Shown here in pieces: positions 33,635-41,756 of a stretch of 64,000 bases of DNA (its first letter is position 1; each line of letters begins with the position of its first letter). Location of the stretch: positions 1-64,000 of the forward strand of contig CAVQCN010000004.1 in NCBI GenBank assembly GCA_963711035.1, written 5' to 3'. The stretch is from WHTK01 sp963711035 (GTDB lineage Bacteria; Chloroflexota; Dehalococcoidia; DSTF01; WHTK01). Position numbers and translations under genes: made by a program. The notes beneath the pieces were generated by a model. That model did not search any database and had not been told where the DNA came from. It worked only from the letters and a program-made list of their open reading frames with translations.

Positions 33635-33728
33635 GTCATTGCGAGCGACAGCGAAGCAATCTTTGACGAACCGTTGTTGCACGACGGGACGACCGGGATT
33701 GCTTCGTCGCCGCGCTCCTCGCAATGAC
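33635..33728. repeat. Inverted pair of dispersed repeat family R2
   Basis: GTCATTGCGAGCGACAGCGA then AGCAATC (33635-33661) is the mirror of GATTGCTTCGTCGC...GCTCCTCGCAATGAC (33697-33728). A third copy, GTCATTGCGAGGAGC...GGCAATC, is at 38692-38725. The pair can fold into a long stem and is a mobile-looking intergenic repeat. Confidence 0.75.
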
Positions 33729-33739
33729 ACCCGCGCTTC

Positions 33740-33788
33740 GTAGCTCGTAGCTCGTAGCTCGTAGCTCGTAGCTCGTAGCTCGTAGCTG
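33740..33788. repeat. Tandem array of seven 7-bp units
   Basis: GTAGCTC repeats six times exactly and a seventh time as GTAGCTG, directly before the GTG-started flippase-like gene (about 20 bases upstream of its start). Such short-unit arrays change copy number by slipped pairing. The region holds no other structure I recognise. Confidence 0.9.
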
Positions 33789-33807
33789 CGAAGGCTACAA
33801 TTGCCAG

Positions 33808-34833
33808 GTGACCCTGCAAAAGCTGCGCGGCCGGCTGATCATCTCGCTCGTGCTCGGCGCGGTTGTCTTCATTGGCCTCAGCTTCTACGCCGACTTCAAT
33901 GACGTCCTGCACGGTCTCGGCAGCTTCCGCTGGCAATACCTGCCGCTGGTCCTGGGCCTCTCGTTCACCAACTACATCCTGAGGTTCTTCAAGTGGCAGT
34001 ACTACCTGCGCCGCATCGGCGTCACAGACCTGCCGCGCCGTGAGAGCGCCCTCGCCTACCTCTCCGGCCTCGGCATGGTCGTCACGCCCGGCAAGGTCGG
34101 CGAGTGGCTGAAGTCCTACCTCCTGCGCGAGCTGCACGGCACGCCCTTCAGCCGCTCGGCGCCGATCCTCATCGCCGAGCGCCTCACCGACAGCTTCGGG
34201 CTCGTCATCCTCGGTTCCGCCGGGCTCCTGGTGTACGGCAGCGCCTGGCCTGCCTTCGTCTTCGTGCTCGTGGCGGGAGCTGCGGCGATGTTCGTCGCAC
34301 GCCATCGGCCGCTCGCCTTCTGGATCCTGCATCGGTTGGAGCGCGTGCCTCTCGTCTCCCGCTTCGCCCAGCACGCCGAGGAGTTTTACGCCAGCAGCTA
34401 CGCCCTGCTCTCGCCCGTCTCCATCGGCTCGATGACGCTGCTCAGCGTGTGCTCCTGGGGCTTCGAGGTGCTGGGCTTCTACTGCGTGCTGCTGGGCCTG
34501 GGCATGCACGGCAGCTGGGATCTGCTGCTCAAGGCCTCGTTCATCATGCCGGCCGCCACGCTGGCCAGCGCCATCCTGCTCACGCCCGGCGGCCTCGGTG
34601 TGGCCGAGGGAGGCATCGCCGGCCTCTCGCAGGTGTTGCTCGACCTGCCGAAGAGCGAAGCAGCCGTCGCCACCCTGATCATCCGTTTCGGCACGCTGTG
34701 GTTCGGCGTCATCGTCGGCCTCGTGGCCCTAGCGCTCACGAGCCGCCTGCTGGCCCGGCGTGGCAAGCCTGAATTGGCGGATGCGCTCACGTCCCTCGAA
34801 GAGCCGGCAGAAGAGGGCGCATCAGCGTCATGA
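33808..34833 (+). CDS. LPG-synthase transmembrane-type flippase domain protein (UPF0104)
   Basis: A 341-residue membrane protein of the lysylphosphatidylglycerol-synthase TM family (DUF2157/UPF0104 type), with repeated helices such as LIISLVLGAVVFIGLSFYAD and the conserved RESALAYLSGLGMVVTPGKVGEWLKSYLLR cluster. Family members move lipid-linked glycans or lipids across the membrane. The catalytic soluble half of MprF is missing. GTG is the start, 20 bases after the tandem array. It overlaps the CDF gene by 4 bases. Confidence 0.85.
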   Translation: MTLQKLRGRLIISLVLGAVVFIGLSFYADFNDVLHGLGSFRWQYLPLVLGLSFTNYILRFFKWQYYLRRIGVTDLPRRESALAYLSGLGMVVTPGKVGEWLKSYLLRELHGTPFSRSAPILIAERLTDSFGLVILGSAGLLVYGSAWPAFVFVLVAGAAAMFVARHRPLAFWILHRLERVPLVSRFAQHAEEFYASSYALLSPVSIGSMTLLSVCSWGFEVLGFYCVLLGLGMHGSWDLLLKASFIMPAATLASAILLTPGGLGVAEGGIAGLSQVLLDLPKSEAAVATLIIRFGTLWFGVIVGLVALALTSRLLARRGKPELADALTSLEEPAEEGASAS

Positions 34834-35783
34834 CCCGGCTGCGGGGACGTCTCATTCCCGAAGACCTGGCGTCGAGGGCGGCAGGGCTGTCGTTGTTCGC
34901 CAACTTCGGCCTCATGGTGCTCAAGCTGGTCGTCGGTGTCCTTACGGGCAGCGTCGCGGTACTCTCCGACGGCGTCGACAGCTTCCAGGACATGATCGCG
35001 GCCGGCATCGCTTTCGTCAGCGTGCGCTTCGGGCGCCGGCCAGCCGACCTAGGCCACCCGTACGGCCACGGCCGCGCCGAGACGCTGGCAGCAGGTATCC
35101 AGGCGCTGCTAATCAGCGGCGGCGCCGCGTTCATCGTCTACAGCGGCGTGCACCGCCTCATCCACCCGCACCACTCAATCCAGACCGTCCCCGCGCTCAT
35201 CACGATGGCATTGACGGCGGTCATCAACTTCGGCATATCGCGCTACTCCGCGCACGTGGCGAAGGTGACGCGATCGCCCGCCATCGCGTCGGACGCGCGA
35301 CATCTCATGACGAATGTGGTGCAGGCGATCGCTATCCTGGCCGGCCTGGCGCTCGTCGAGATCACCGGCCGCGTCGTATTCGACGCACTGCTCGCCCTGG
35401 CGCTGGCTATGTACCTGTTCTGGATCGCCGGCTCGATCCTCTGGACGACCGCCGGCGACATCCTCGACGTCAGCCTCAGCAGGGCCGAGATCGACCTGAT
35501 CGAGCAGGCAATCGAGGCCGAGGACAGCGGCATCGTCGGCTACCACCGTCTGCGCACGCGGCGCGCGGGGCAGGTGCCGCACATCGACTTCCACCTGCTG
35601 GTGCGCCGCGACATGTCCGTCGCCGATTCGCACGTCGTCGCCGACCGGATCGAGGCGCGCATCCGCCAGCAGTGGCCCGCCGCCGAGATCATGATCCACG
35701 TCGAGCCGGACGATGCGGCGTACGACGGCCCACTCGAAAGCAACGACCCGCACTCACCGCGAATCGAACGGCACCAGGGCTGA
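34830..35783 (+). CDS. Cation diffusion facilitator family transporter
   Basis: A 317-residue CDF protein. VLSDGVDSFQDM gives the transport-site Asp residues, and HPYGHGRAETLAAGIQAL is the conserved loop. A cytoplasmic C-terminal metal-binding domain follows (YHRLRTRRAGQVPHIDFHLLV). It exports a divalent cation, probably zinc, cobalt or manganese, by proton exchange. It overlaps the flippase-like gene by 4 bases, so they are cotranscribed, though no functional link is known. Confidence 0.9.
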   Translation: MTRLRGRLIPEDLASRAAGLSLFANFGLMVLKLVVGVLTGSVAVLSDGVDSFQDMIAAGIAFVSVRFGRRPADLGHPYGHGRAETLAAGIQALLISGGAAFIVYSGVHRLIHPHHSIQTVPALITMALTAVINFGISRYSAHVAKVTRSPAIASDARHLMTNVVQAIAILAGLALVEITGRVVFDALLALALAMYLFWIAGSILWTTAGDILDVSLSRAEIDLIEQAIEAEDSGIVGYHRLRTRRAGQVPHIDFHLLVRRDMSVADSHVVADRIEARIRQQWPAAEIMIHVEPDDAAYDGPLESNDPHSPRIERHQG

Positions 35784-35797
35784 ACCGAAACGTGAGC

Positions 35798-35803
35798 TAT
35801 AAT
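35798..35803 (+). promoter_or_regulatory. Possible -10 box of proBA
   Basis: TATAAT 54 bases before the proB start, in the gap after the CDF gene. No convincing -35 is seen at the usual distance, so confidence is limited. Confidence 0.4.
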
Positions 35804-35856
35804 CCGGAATGCAGCCGCGCTCTTCCAACTCAGACTCTCAAGCCTAGACTCCAAAC

Positions 35857-36972
35857 ATGAAGCGACGTTACCGGCGCATCGTCGCCAAGTTCGGCACAAA
35901 CCTGCTCACCAACGGGGGCAACGACCTCGACCTCAACCAGATCAAGGCTCTCGTGGAACAGGTGGCACGCCTGCGCAGCGACGGCATCGACGTAATCGTC
36001 GTCACCTCCGGTGCCGTCGCGGCGGGACGGTCGCGTCTGGCACTCAAGCGCCTGCGTCGCGACATCCCGTTCCGTCAGGTCCTCGCCGCCGTGGGCCAGG
36101 GGCGCCTCATGCAGGCTTACGACGCCCTCTTCGCCGAGCACGGCATCGTGGCGGCGCAGACGCTGCTCACCCGCCGCGACCTCTCCGACCGCCAGAGCTA
36201 CCTCAATGCGCGCAACACGCTGCTGGCGCTGTTGCACTACAAGGTCGTGCCCATCGTCAACGAAAACGACGCCGTCGCGGTCGAGGAACTGGCCGAGAGC
36301 CGCATTGGGGAGAACGACACGCTGGCGGCGCTCACCGCCAACCTGATCGACGCCGACCTGCTGGCGCTGCTCATGACCCGCGAGGGCCTCTTCACGGCCG
36401 ATCCGTCCGTCAATCCAGGTGCCACGCTGGTACGCCGCGTCGACCGCATCGACGCGACGATTGAGAGTTACGCTGGCGGCAGCGAGCGCGGTGGCAGCGG
36501 CGGCATGATCACGAAGATCAGCGCCGCGCGCCTGGCCACGGCCGGCGGCACCGACGTCGCCATCGCCAGCGGACTGGAGCCCGACGTGCTGCTCCGCCTC
36601 ACGCGCGGGGAGCAGCTGGGCACGATCTTCCCGTCCTCCGCCGATCGCCTCGAGAGCCGCAAACGCTGGATCCTCTCCGGCCTCGACATCCGCGGCACCA
36701 TCGTCGTAGACGACGGCGCTGCAGCCGCGCTGCGCGAGCGCAAGACCAGCCTGCTACCGGCCGGCATCAAGGCGGTCGCCGGGTCCTTCAGCCGCGGCGA
36801 TACCATCGCGATCACCTCGACGGCGCAGGAGCGCATCGCCTGCGGCATCAGCAACTACAGCTCGGAGGAGATGGAGGCGATCTGCGGCGCCCGCTCGACC
36901 CAGATCGTCGACATCCTGGGCTACGACTATGGAGCCGAAGCCGTCCACCGCGATAATCTGGTGCTCGTGTAG
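35857..36972 (+). CDS. proB: Glutamate 5-kinase
   Basis: ProB phosphorylates glutamate, the first step of proline synthesis, and is feedback-inhibited by proline. The 371-residue protein has the amino-acid kinase core (RIVAKFGTNLLTNGG, VIVVTSGAVAAGRSRL, PIVNENDAVAVEEL, GENDTLAALTANLIDADLLALLM) and a C-terminal PUA domain (RGTIVVDDGAAAALRER...). It is followed 9 bases later by proA, forming the classic pair. Confidence 0.95.
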   Translation: MKRRYRRIVAKFGTNLLTNGGNDLDLNQIKALVEQVARLRSDGIDVIVVTSGAVAAGRSRLALKRLRRDIPFRQVLAAVGQGRLMQAYDALFAEHGIVAAQTLLTRRDLSDRQSYLNARNTLLALLHYKVVPIVNENDAVAVEELAESRIGENDTLAALTANLIDADLLALLMTREGLFTADPSVNPGATLVRRVDRIDATIESYAGGSERGGSGGMITKISAARLATAGGTDVAIASGLEPDVLLRLTRGEQLGTIFPSSADRLESRKRWILSGLDIRGTIVVDDGAAAALRERKTSLLPAGIKAVAGSFSRGDTIAITSTAQERIACGISNYSSEEMEAICGARSTQIVDILGYDYGAEAVHRDNLVLV

Positions 36973-36981
36973 GAGCAGTCG

Positions 36982-38259
36982 ATGGAAGCCCAAGCTACCC
37001 AGACCTTGATCGCACAGGCCCAAGCAGCCAAGGCCGCTGCTCGCAAGCTAGCCAGCCTCTCGACCAGCGTCAAGAATCGCGCCCTCGAATCGATCGCCGA
37101 GACACTCGTAGAGCGCCAGTCCGAGATCCTCGCCGCGAACGCAATCGACATCGAGCGCGCCCGCGACGCCGGCCTGGCGGACGCGCCCCTCAACCGCCTG
37201 CGCCTGACGCCGGAGAAAATTGAGGCCATCGCCGGCGACGTGCGCACCGTCGCGCGCCTGGCCGACCCGGTGGGCGAGGTGATCGACGGATGGCGCCTGC
37301 CCAACGGCCTGCGCGTCAGCCGCCGCCGCGTGCCGCTGGGCGTCCTCGCCGCCGTCTTCGAGAGCCGGCCCAACGTCACCATCGATATCGCCTCGCTCTG
37401 CCTCAAGTCGGGCAACGCCTGCGTCCTGCGCGGCGGCAGCGAAGCGATTCGTTCCAACACGGTCCTCGCCCGCATCGCCCGCGAAGCCGAGACCGATGCA
37501 GGCGTGCCGGACGGCGCTCTGCAGTTCATCGAGAACACCGACCGCGCCCTGGTCGGTGAGATGCTGACCCTGCGCCAATACATCGACCTCGTCGTGCCGC
37601 GCGGCGGCGCCGAACTCATCCGCTTCGTGGCGGAGAACGCGCGTATGCCGGTGCTCACCGGCGGCGTCGGCGTCTGCCACACCTACGTCGACCGCATGGC
37701 AGACCTGGACAAGGCGCTCGCCATCGCCGTCAACGCCAAGACGCGCAACTGGACGATCTGCAACGCCCTCGACACGCTCATCGTGCACAGCGACGTGGCG
37801 CCCGCCTTCCTGCCGCGCATCAGCAGCGGCTGGGCCGAGAAGGGCGTCGAACTGCACGGCGACGAGCGCGCCATGCAGCTACTCAGTGGCAGCGGCGCAA
37901 GCAACGCCGTCGCTGCCGCTTCGGACGACTTCGGTCGCGAGTTCCTGGCGCCGATCGCCGCTGTGCGCGTCGTCGATTCGCTGGACGAGGCGCTGGACCA
38001 CATCGCTACCTACGGCACCGGCCACTCGGACGCCATCGTCACCGAGGACAATTCGGCGGCGCAGCGCTTCGTCGACGAGGTCGACACCGCCGTCGCCTAC
38101 GTCAACGCTTCGACCCAGTTCACGGACGGCGCCCAGTTCGGCCTCGGCGCAGAGATCATCGACTCGACTCAGAAAACCGTCTCCCGCGGCCCGACCGGCC
38201 TGCGCGAGATCACGACGTACAAGTGGATCGTGCAGGGCGAGGGACAAACCCGCCCCTGA
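36982..38259 (+). CDS. proA: Gamma-glutamyl phosphate reductase
   Basis: ProA reduces glutamyl phosphate to the semialdehyde. It is an aldehyde-dehydrogenase-fold protein of 425 residues: RRRVPLGVLAAVFESRPNVTIDIASLCLKSGNACVLRGGSEA, the catalytic Cys near GNAC/SLCLKSGN, TGGVGVCHTYVD, and the C-terminal YGTGHSDAIVTED. It completes the proBA operon. A SD-like AGGAG lies upstream of the ATG (GTAGGAGCAGTCG). Confidence 0.95.
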   Translation: MEAQATQTLIAQAQAAKAAARKLASLSTSVKNRALESIAETLVERQSEILAANAIDIERARDAGLADAPLNRLRLTPEKIEAIAGDVRTVARLADPVGEVIDGWRLPNGLRVSRRRVPLGVLAAVFESRPNVTIDIASLCLKSGNACVLRGGSEAIRSNTVLARIAREAETDAGVPDGALQFIENTDRALVGEMLTLRQYIDLVVPRGGAELIRFVAENARMPVLTGGVGVCHTYVDRMADLDKALAIAVNAKTRNWTICNALDTLIVHSDVAPAFLPRISSGWAEKGVELHGDERAMQLLSGSGASNAVAAASDDFGREFLAPIAAVRVVDSLDEALDHIATYGTGHSDAIVTEDNSAAQRFVDEVDTAVAYVNASTQFTDGAQFGLGAEIIDSTQKTVSRGPTGLREITTYKWIVQGEGQTRP

Positions 38260-38307
38260 CCCAGCAGCAGCCTCCCTGATACATCAGGGGCGCTCAGAGA
38301 GGAACTA

Positions 38308-38634
38308 ATGGCCACCTACAACTTCGAACGGGAGACCCGCACCCACCAATCCGAAGCCTTCGTCATCGAGGCTGGCGGCGATGAGGTCGGCCGCGTCGAC
38401 CTGCACTACTCCGGCAGCACCGCCTACGCCACGCTCTGCGTCCCTGCCGACTTCGACGACGACATGATCGAAGAACTGATCGGCGAGATCGATGAGCGCC
38501 TCGTCATGAGCTGGGAGCCACTACGGGACGACTTTATCGTCACGGTCTGGTCCGGCCGCGAAGTCGGCGTCTTCTCCGAGTCAGGTGACGATGACGACGA
38601 CGAAGATGAGGACGACGAGGACGAAGAGTCGTAG
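38308..38634 (+). CDS. Hypothetical acidic protein, 108 residues
   Basis: The first 90 residues look structured (FVIEAGGDEVGRVDLHYSGSTAYATLCVPADF, then WEPLRDDFIVTVWSGREVGVF), and the end is a run of about 15 Asp/Glu residues. I do not recognise a family. It follows proA by 48 bases in the same direction, so it may be cotranscribed with proBA. The acidic tail suggests a DNA-mimic, cation-binding or solubility role; no direct evidence exists. Confidence 0.6.
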   Translation: MATYNFERETRTHQSEAFVIEAGGDEVGRVDLHYSGSTAYATLCVPADFDDDMIEELIGEIDERLVMSWEPLRDDFIVTVWSGREVGVFSESGDDDDDEDEDDEDEES

Positions 38635-38691
38635 CCCGAGGCCATCAAGCCGCGAGCGGCACGAAGCCTCGAGTGGATTGCCCCCCTGTCC

Positions 38692-38725
38692 GTCATTGCG
38701 AGGAGCACCAGCGACGTGGCAATCC
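38692..38725. repeat. Dispersed repeat, family R2, third copy
   Basis: GTCATTGCGAGGAGC... ending GGCAATC, related to 33635-33728. It lies in the convergent gap between the acidic-protein gene and the lipoprotein gene. Confidence 0.65.
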
Positions 38726-38777
38726 TGGCCGCTCCGAGTCGTTGAAAGAGGCCTGTATAGCATGAACGAGGCCGTGG

Positions 38778-38807
38778 GTAGGGACGCAGCTAAAGCTACG
38801 TCCCTAC
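38778..38807. terminator. Hairpin repeat, family R3, copy 2, likely bidirectional terminator position
   Basis: GTAGGGACGCAGCT, AA loop, AGCTACGTCCCTAC form a 14-bp stem with one mismatch between convergent genes (38634 and 38826). There is no good T-run, so termination is only suggested by place and stem strength. Its arms match copy 1 at 33593. Confidence 0.5.
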
Positions 38808-38825
38808 GGCGTTGAGAGGCGCGCC

Positions 38826-39275
38826 TTAGCCGCCGCTCTCCTGCTCGCTGATCGGCCGGCGCACGTCCACCAGATACAGCATGTCCACCGAAATGTCACC
38901 GGACCGGGCAAAGACGTCGTAGCGGCCCGTCTGGAGATCGGCGCCCGTCGCCGTCTTCTCGATGCGGAAGCGGGCCTGGAAGTTGCCGTCGGCGTCCGCG
39001 ACGACCGTCGCGTAGGGCGTGCCCTGCTGTCCGGGGTCGAGCGCGCCGATCAGGTCGACGTGAGCGCCCGCCGGCCAGCCGCTGCCCATCACCGTGACCT
39101 GAATGCCCGGCGGACCGTTGCGCGGATCGATCGTCGCCCGCGGTCCGGCGGGCGTCGCGGTTGCCGTGGCAACGGCGGTAGGCGTCGGCGTCGAACTGCC
39201 GCCGCAGCCTGCGACGAGCAGGATGAGCACCGTCACGAAGAAGCCGGGAATCAGCGGGCGACGACGGGTCACCAC
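38826..39275 (-). CDS. Lipoprotein with a beta-rich extracellular domain
   Basis: A signal peptide with lipobox LVAGCGG (Cys near 24) leads to a Thr/Ala/Pro linker and a compact domain with GPPGIQVTVMGSGWPAGAHVDL, an immunoglobulin-like or IPT-type fold pattern. It should be anchored outside the membrane; binding partner unknown. It overlaps the next gene by 7 bases (39269-39275), so they are coupled. Confidence 0.7.
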   Translation of the reverse strand: MVTRRRPLIPGFFVTVLILLVAGCGGSSTPTPTAVATATATPAGPRATIDPRNGPPGIQVTVMGSGWPAGAHVDLIGALDPGQQGTPYATVVADADGNFQARFRIEKTATGADLQTGRYDVFARSGDISVDMLYLVDVRRPISEQESGG

Positions 39276-39550
39276 TCTTCAATCCTCCTGATCAGCTCCG
39301 CCCAGAGCGTCGCGCGTTCGGCCACGCCGATCAGATCGCCGAAGAAGGCGATCCGACGGTCGAGGTAGGCGAGAGCGGAATCGTGGTCCAATACATCGTC
39401 GCTCGCCGCAGCCTCGGCGACAAGTCCATCCGCCAGCGCGGGTAGTGAGGCAGCGATCTTGCGGCGCACCGAAGCAGTGTCAGTCTGACGCAGGCCAGGA
39501 TCGGACAGGAGACGCGAGAGCTGGGTCAGCGCCTCGGCCTGTTCAGCCAT
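39269..39550 (-). CDS. Hypothetical helical protein, 93 residues
   Basis: The sequence is all-helical in composition (LSRLLSDPGLRQTDTASVRRKIAASLPALADGL), without recognisable motifs or signal peptide. It precedes and overlaps the lipoprotein gene on the same strand. I do not recognise a family. Confidence 0.5.
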   Translation of the reverse strand: MAEQAEALTQLSRLLSDPGLRQTDTASVRRKIAASLPALADGLVAEAAASDDVLDHDSALAYLDRRIAFFGDLIGVAERATLWAELIRRIEEW

Positions 39551-39633
39551 GAAGATCGATGCCCATGGCAGCCGGACGGTCTAGCAGACGACTGTCGGAC
39601 GGGTCACTCACATGGTCCTGCGGTCGAAGACTG

Positions 39634-39661
39634 CTCGCGCAGTTCGCCGCCATGCCAATGG
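39634..39661. repeat. Dispersed repeat, family R4, copy 1
   Basis: CTCGCGCAGTTCGC then CGCCATGCCAATGG is very close to 63727-63745 (CTCGCGCAGTTCGC then GTGCCATGCAATGG). Both lie just downstream of a leftward gene end. Confidence 0.6.
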
Positions 39662-40009
39662 TTAAGGGGTTTTGGTAACGCCGCGCACCTTGTTGTAGCA
39701 AGAGCTGCAGTACACCGGCCGGTCGCCGCGCGGGATGAACGGCACTTCCGTCATCACGCCGCACTCGGCGCAGGCGGCGGGGTGCATTTGACGCGGAGTC
39801 TTGCCGCCAAAGCTGGCAAACACACCATAGCGCACGTACCCTTCTTCGGGCTCCGCAGCGCGGGCCGTGCGGCGCGCGGTGCGGCAGCGAGGGCAACGAG
39901 CGGGCTCGTTCTGTAGTCCTTTTGTCGCATAGAACTCTTGCTCGCCCGCCGTGAAGACGAACGAGTTACCACAGTCCTTGCAGGCGATCTCTTTGTCAAC
40001 GTATGCCAA
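39662..40009 (-). CDS. Zinc-ribbon CxxC-x-CxxC protein
   Basis: 115 residues with CKDCGNSF and CPRCRTARR in the first half, then CAECGVMTEV and YCSSCYNKVRG in the second: four CxxC pairs, two zinc ribbons in a row. It matches the zf-trcl/CxxC-x-CxxC small zinc protein family. Function is not established; it could bind nucleic acid or protein. It is a single leftward gene. Confidence 0.75.
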   Translation of the reverse strand: MAYVDKEIACKDCGNSFVFTAGEQEFYATKGLQNEPARCPRCRTARRTARAAEPEEGYVRYGVFASFGGKTPRQMHPAACAECGVMTEVPFIPRGDRPVYCSSCYNKVRGVTKTP

Positions 40010-40160
40010 CTCTGGTGAAACCTCCTTGGTGCAGGCAGAAACCTCGCGGGATTATTCGATGGACAGCGGAAGTATGGATAAGTTTCGGCACTGGGGAGGG
40101 CTAGAGGCTCTCGCCCTGAAAAGACTTTCGGCAAACGATCACGGTTAGAATAGTGGTGCT

Positions 40161-41015
40161 ATGCCTGAAGTGCCGGACCTGGAGGCGATCCGAGGATTCT
40201 TCAATCGAAGCGCCGTGGGCGCCACTGTCGAACGGGTTGAGATCAACATACCTGTCGTTATCAGAGTACCACGTGAGGAGTTCATTCGTCTCCTTACCGG
40301 CGACACTCTAGGCGAAGTGCACCGCCACGGCAAGTTTCTGCTCTTCACGCTGGCCAGCGGCCGCCTTCTCGTCATCAATGCAATGCTCACCGGCCGCTTT
40401 GCCTACGTTCAGCCATCAGTGCGCAAGCGTGCCCGTACCTGCTTCATCTTCGAGATGTCGGACGGCTGTCAGTTGCGCTACGCCGACCAGCGCCTCATGG
40501 GCCGCGTCTACCTGACGACACCAGAGGAGCTGCACACCCTGCCCCAGTTCGGCGAGATGGGACCGGACGTGCTCTCACCGGACCTGACTGAAGAGGTCTT
40601 CCGCGAGCGTATCCGCCGCTACACGGGTCAAATCAAGAGCATCCTCGTCAACCACAAGTTCGTCGCCGGCATCGGCAACGCCTACTCGGACGAGATCCTG
40701 TGGGAGGCCGGCATTCACCCCTATCGCAAGCGCACGCAGCTCAGCGACGAGGAGATCGGCCGCCTCTACCACGCCATGCACGCCGTCATCGCCTGGGCCA
40801 CCGAGATCGTCGCCGAGAAGATGCGCGAAACGCTCGACTACTCGGAGTGGCGCGACCATCTGCGCGTACACCGTCGGGGCGGCGAGCCCTGCCCGCGCTG
40901 CGGCAACACGATCAGCGAGGTCACGGCCGGCCAGCGCGTCACCAGCTTCTGCCGTCACTGCCAGCCGGACGGCCGTCCCGCATTCGCAGTCCAGAGTGCA
41001 GAGGACCGAGTATAG
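40161..41015 (+). CDS. mutM: Formamidopyrimidine-DNA glycosylase
   Basis: MutM removes 8-oxoguanine and FaPy lesions. After Met removal the N-terminal Pro2 is the catalytic nucleophile and Glu3 the general base: MPEVPDLEAI. The H2TH segment (IKSILVNHKFVAGIGNAYSDEIL) and C-terminal zinc finger CPRCGNTISEV...FCRHCQ are complete at 284 residues. The spacing of Pro-Glu is normal although the MPELPE stretch differs slightly. A TAGAAT lies 10 bases before the start, so the transcript may be leaderless. Confidence 0.92.
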   Translation: MPEVPDLEAIRGFFNRSAVGATVERVEINIPVVIRVPREEFIRLLTGDTLGEVHRHGKFLLFTLASGRLLVINAMLTGRFAYVQPSVRKRARTCFIFEMSDGCQLRYADQRLMGRVYLTTPEELHTLPQFGEMGPDVLSPDLTEEVFRERIRRYTGQIKSILVNHKFVAGIGNAYSDEILWEAGIHPYRKRTQLSDEEIGRLYHAMHAVIAWATEIVAEKMRETLDYSEWRDHLRVHRRGGEPCPRCGNTISEVTAGQRVTSFCRHCQPDGRPAFAVQSAEDRV

Positions 41016-41052
41016 AGCTAGCGATTCCCTATCTCTGTGCTCTGTGCTCGCG

Positions 41053-41547
41053 TCAAAACTGTTGGATCGCGATTTTGAACTTGCCCGGCAGTATGTGCTC
41101 GAGTACTGGCAGGAGGTCGAGGAAGAGCGGCGCGATGGCGGAGTTGTGCACGGCGTCCGAGAGACCGAGCGACGGGTAGGTAATCGCCACGATCAGGCCG
41201 ATCTCGACGAAGATGAATCCTTTGAGGAAGCCAATGAAGGCGCCGCCCATCGCATCGAACAGGCCGAGCATGAACATCGAGGCGGCCTGCTTCATGAACA
41301 TTCCGATGAGCTGGCTGGCCAGCACGACGGCGCCGAAGATCATGCCGAAGGCGACGATCTCGGAGGTCTGCGTGTTGTTGATCGCTACATCGACGTCCTT
41401 GGCAAGGTCTGTATAGAACAACCCCGCCAGGGCCACGGCGAAGATGGCGCCCAAGATGGTAACGACTTCCCGAATCAGCCCCGCGTGGAAGGCAGCGTAG
41501 CTGAACCAGACCAAGATGATGATGATGAGGGCATCAATCCAGTTCAA
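41053..41547 (-). CDS. CvpA-family membrane protein
   Basis: A 164-residue four-helix membrane protein with the CvpA-type start MNWIDALIIIILVWFSYAAF, further helices and the FDAMGGAFIGFLKGFIF segment. CvpA-like proteins are linked to membrane homeostasis and colicin V production by context; no activity is known. It is convergent with mutM. Confidence 0.82.
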   Translation of the reverse strand: MNWIDALIIIILVWFSYAAFHAGLIREVVTILGAIFAVALAGLFYTDLAKDVDVAINNTQTSEIVAFGMIFGAVVLASQLIGMFMKQAASMFMLGLFDAMGGAFIGFLKGFIFVEIGLIVAITYPSLGLSDAVHNSAIAPLFLDLLPVLEHILPGKFKIAIQQF

Positions 41548-41688
41548 TCAGGCGAAACCTCTTTCCTGTGTCTTTATCGACCACAGGACACGCGAAGCGC
41601 GCCCGGCGCTTCTCAATCCGGCCCCGCCCTAATGAGATGCCGTGCGAGAGTGTAGCACACCGGCGCCGAGGCCTTTATCTGCCCCATG

Positions 41689-41694
41689 TATAAT
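41689..41694 (+). promoter_or_regulatory. Probable -10 box of larBC
   Basis: TATAAT, 18 bases before the Shine-Dalgarno GGAGG (41712-41716). No clear -35 is seen. The resulting leader would be short. Confidence 0.5.
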
Positions 41695-41756
41695 TTTCGG
41701 CAGCAGTATCTGGAGGAACGCACGTAGACGAGAAGCTGAAAACCCTGCTCGAGGCG

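Noticed and set aside
33740..33788. CRISPR array
   Set aside because: Units are only 7 bases with no spacers, and no cas gene is present.
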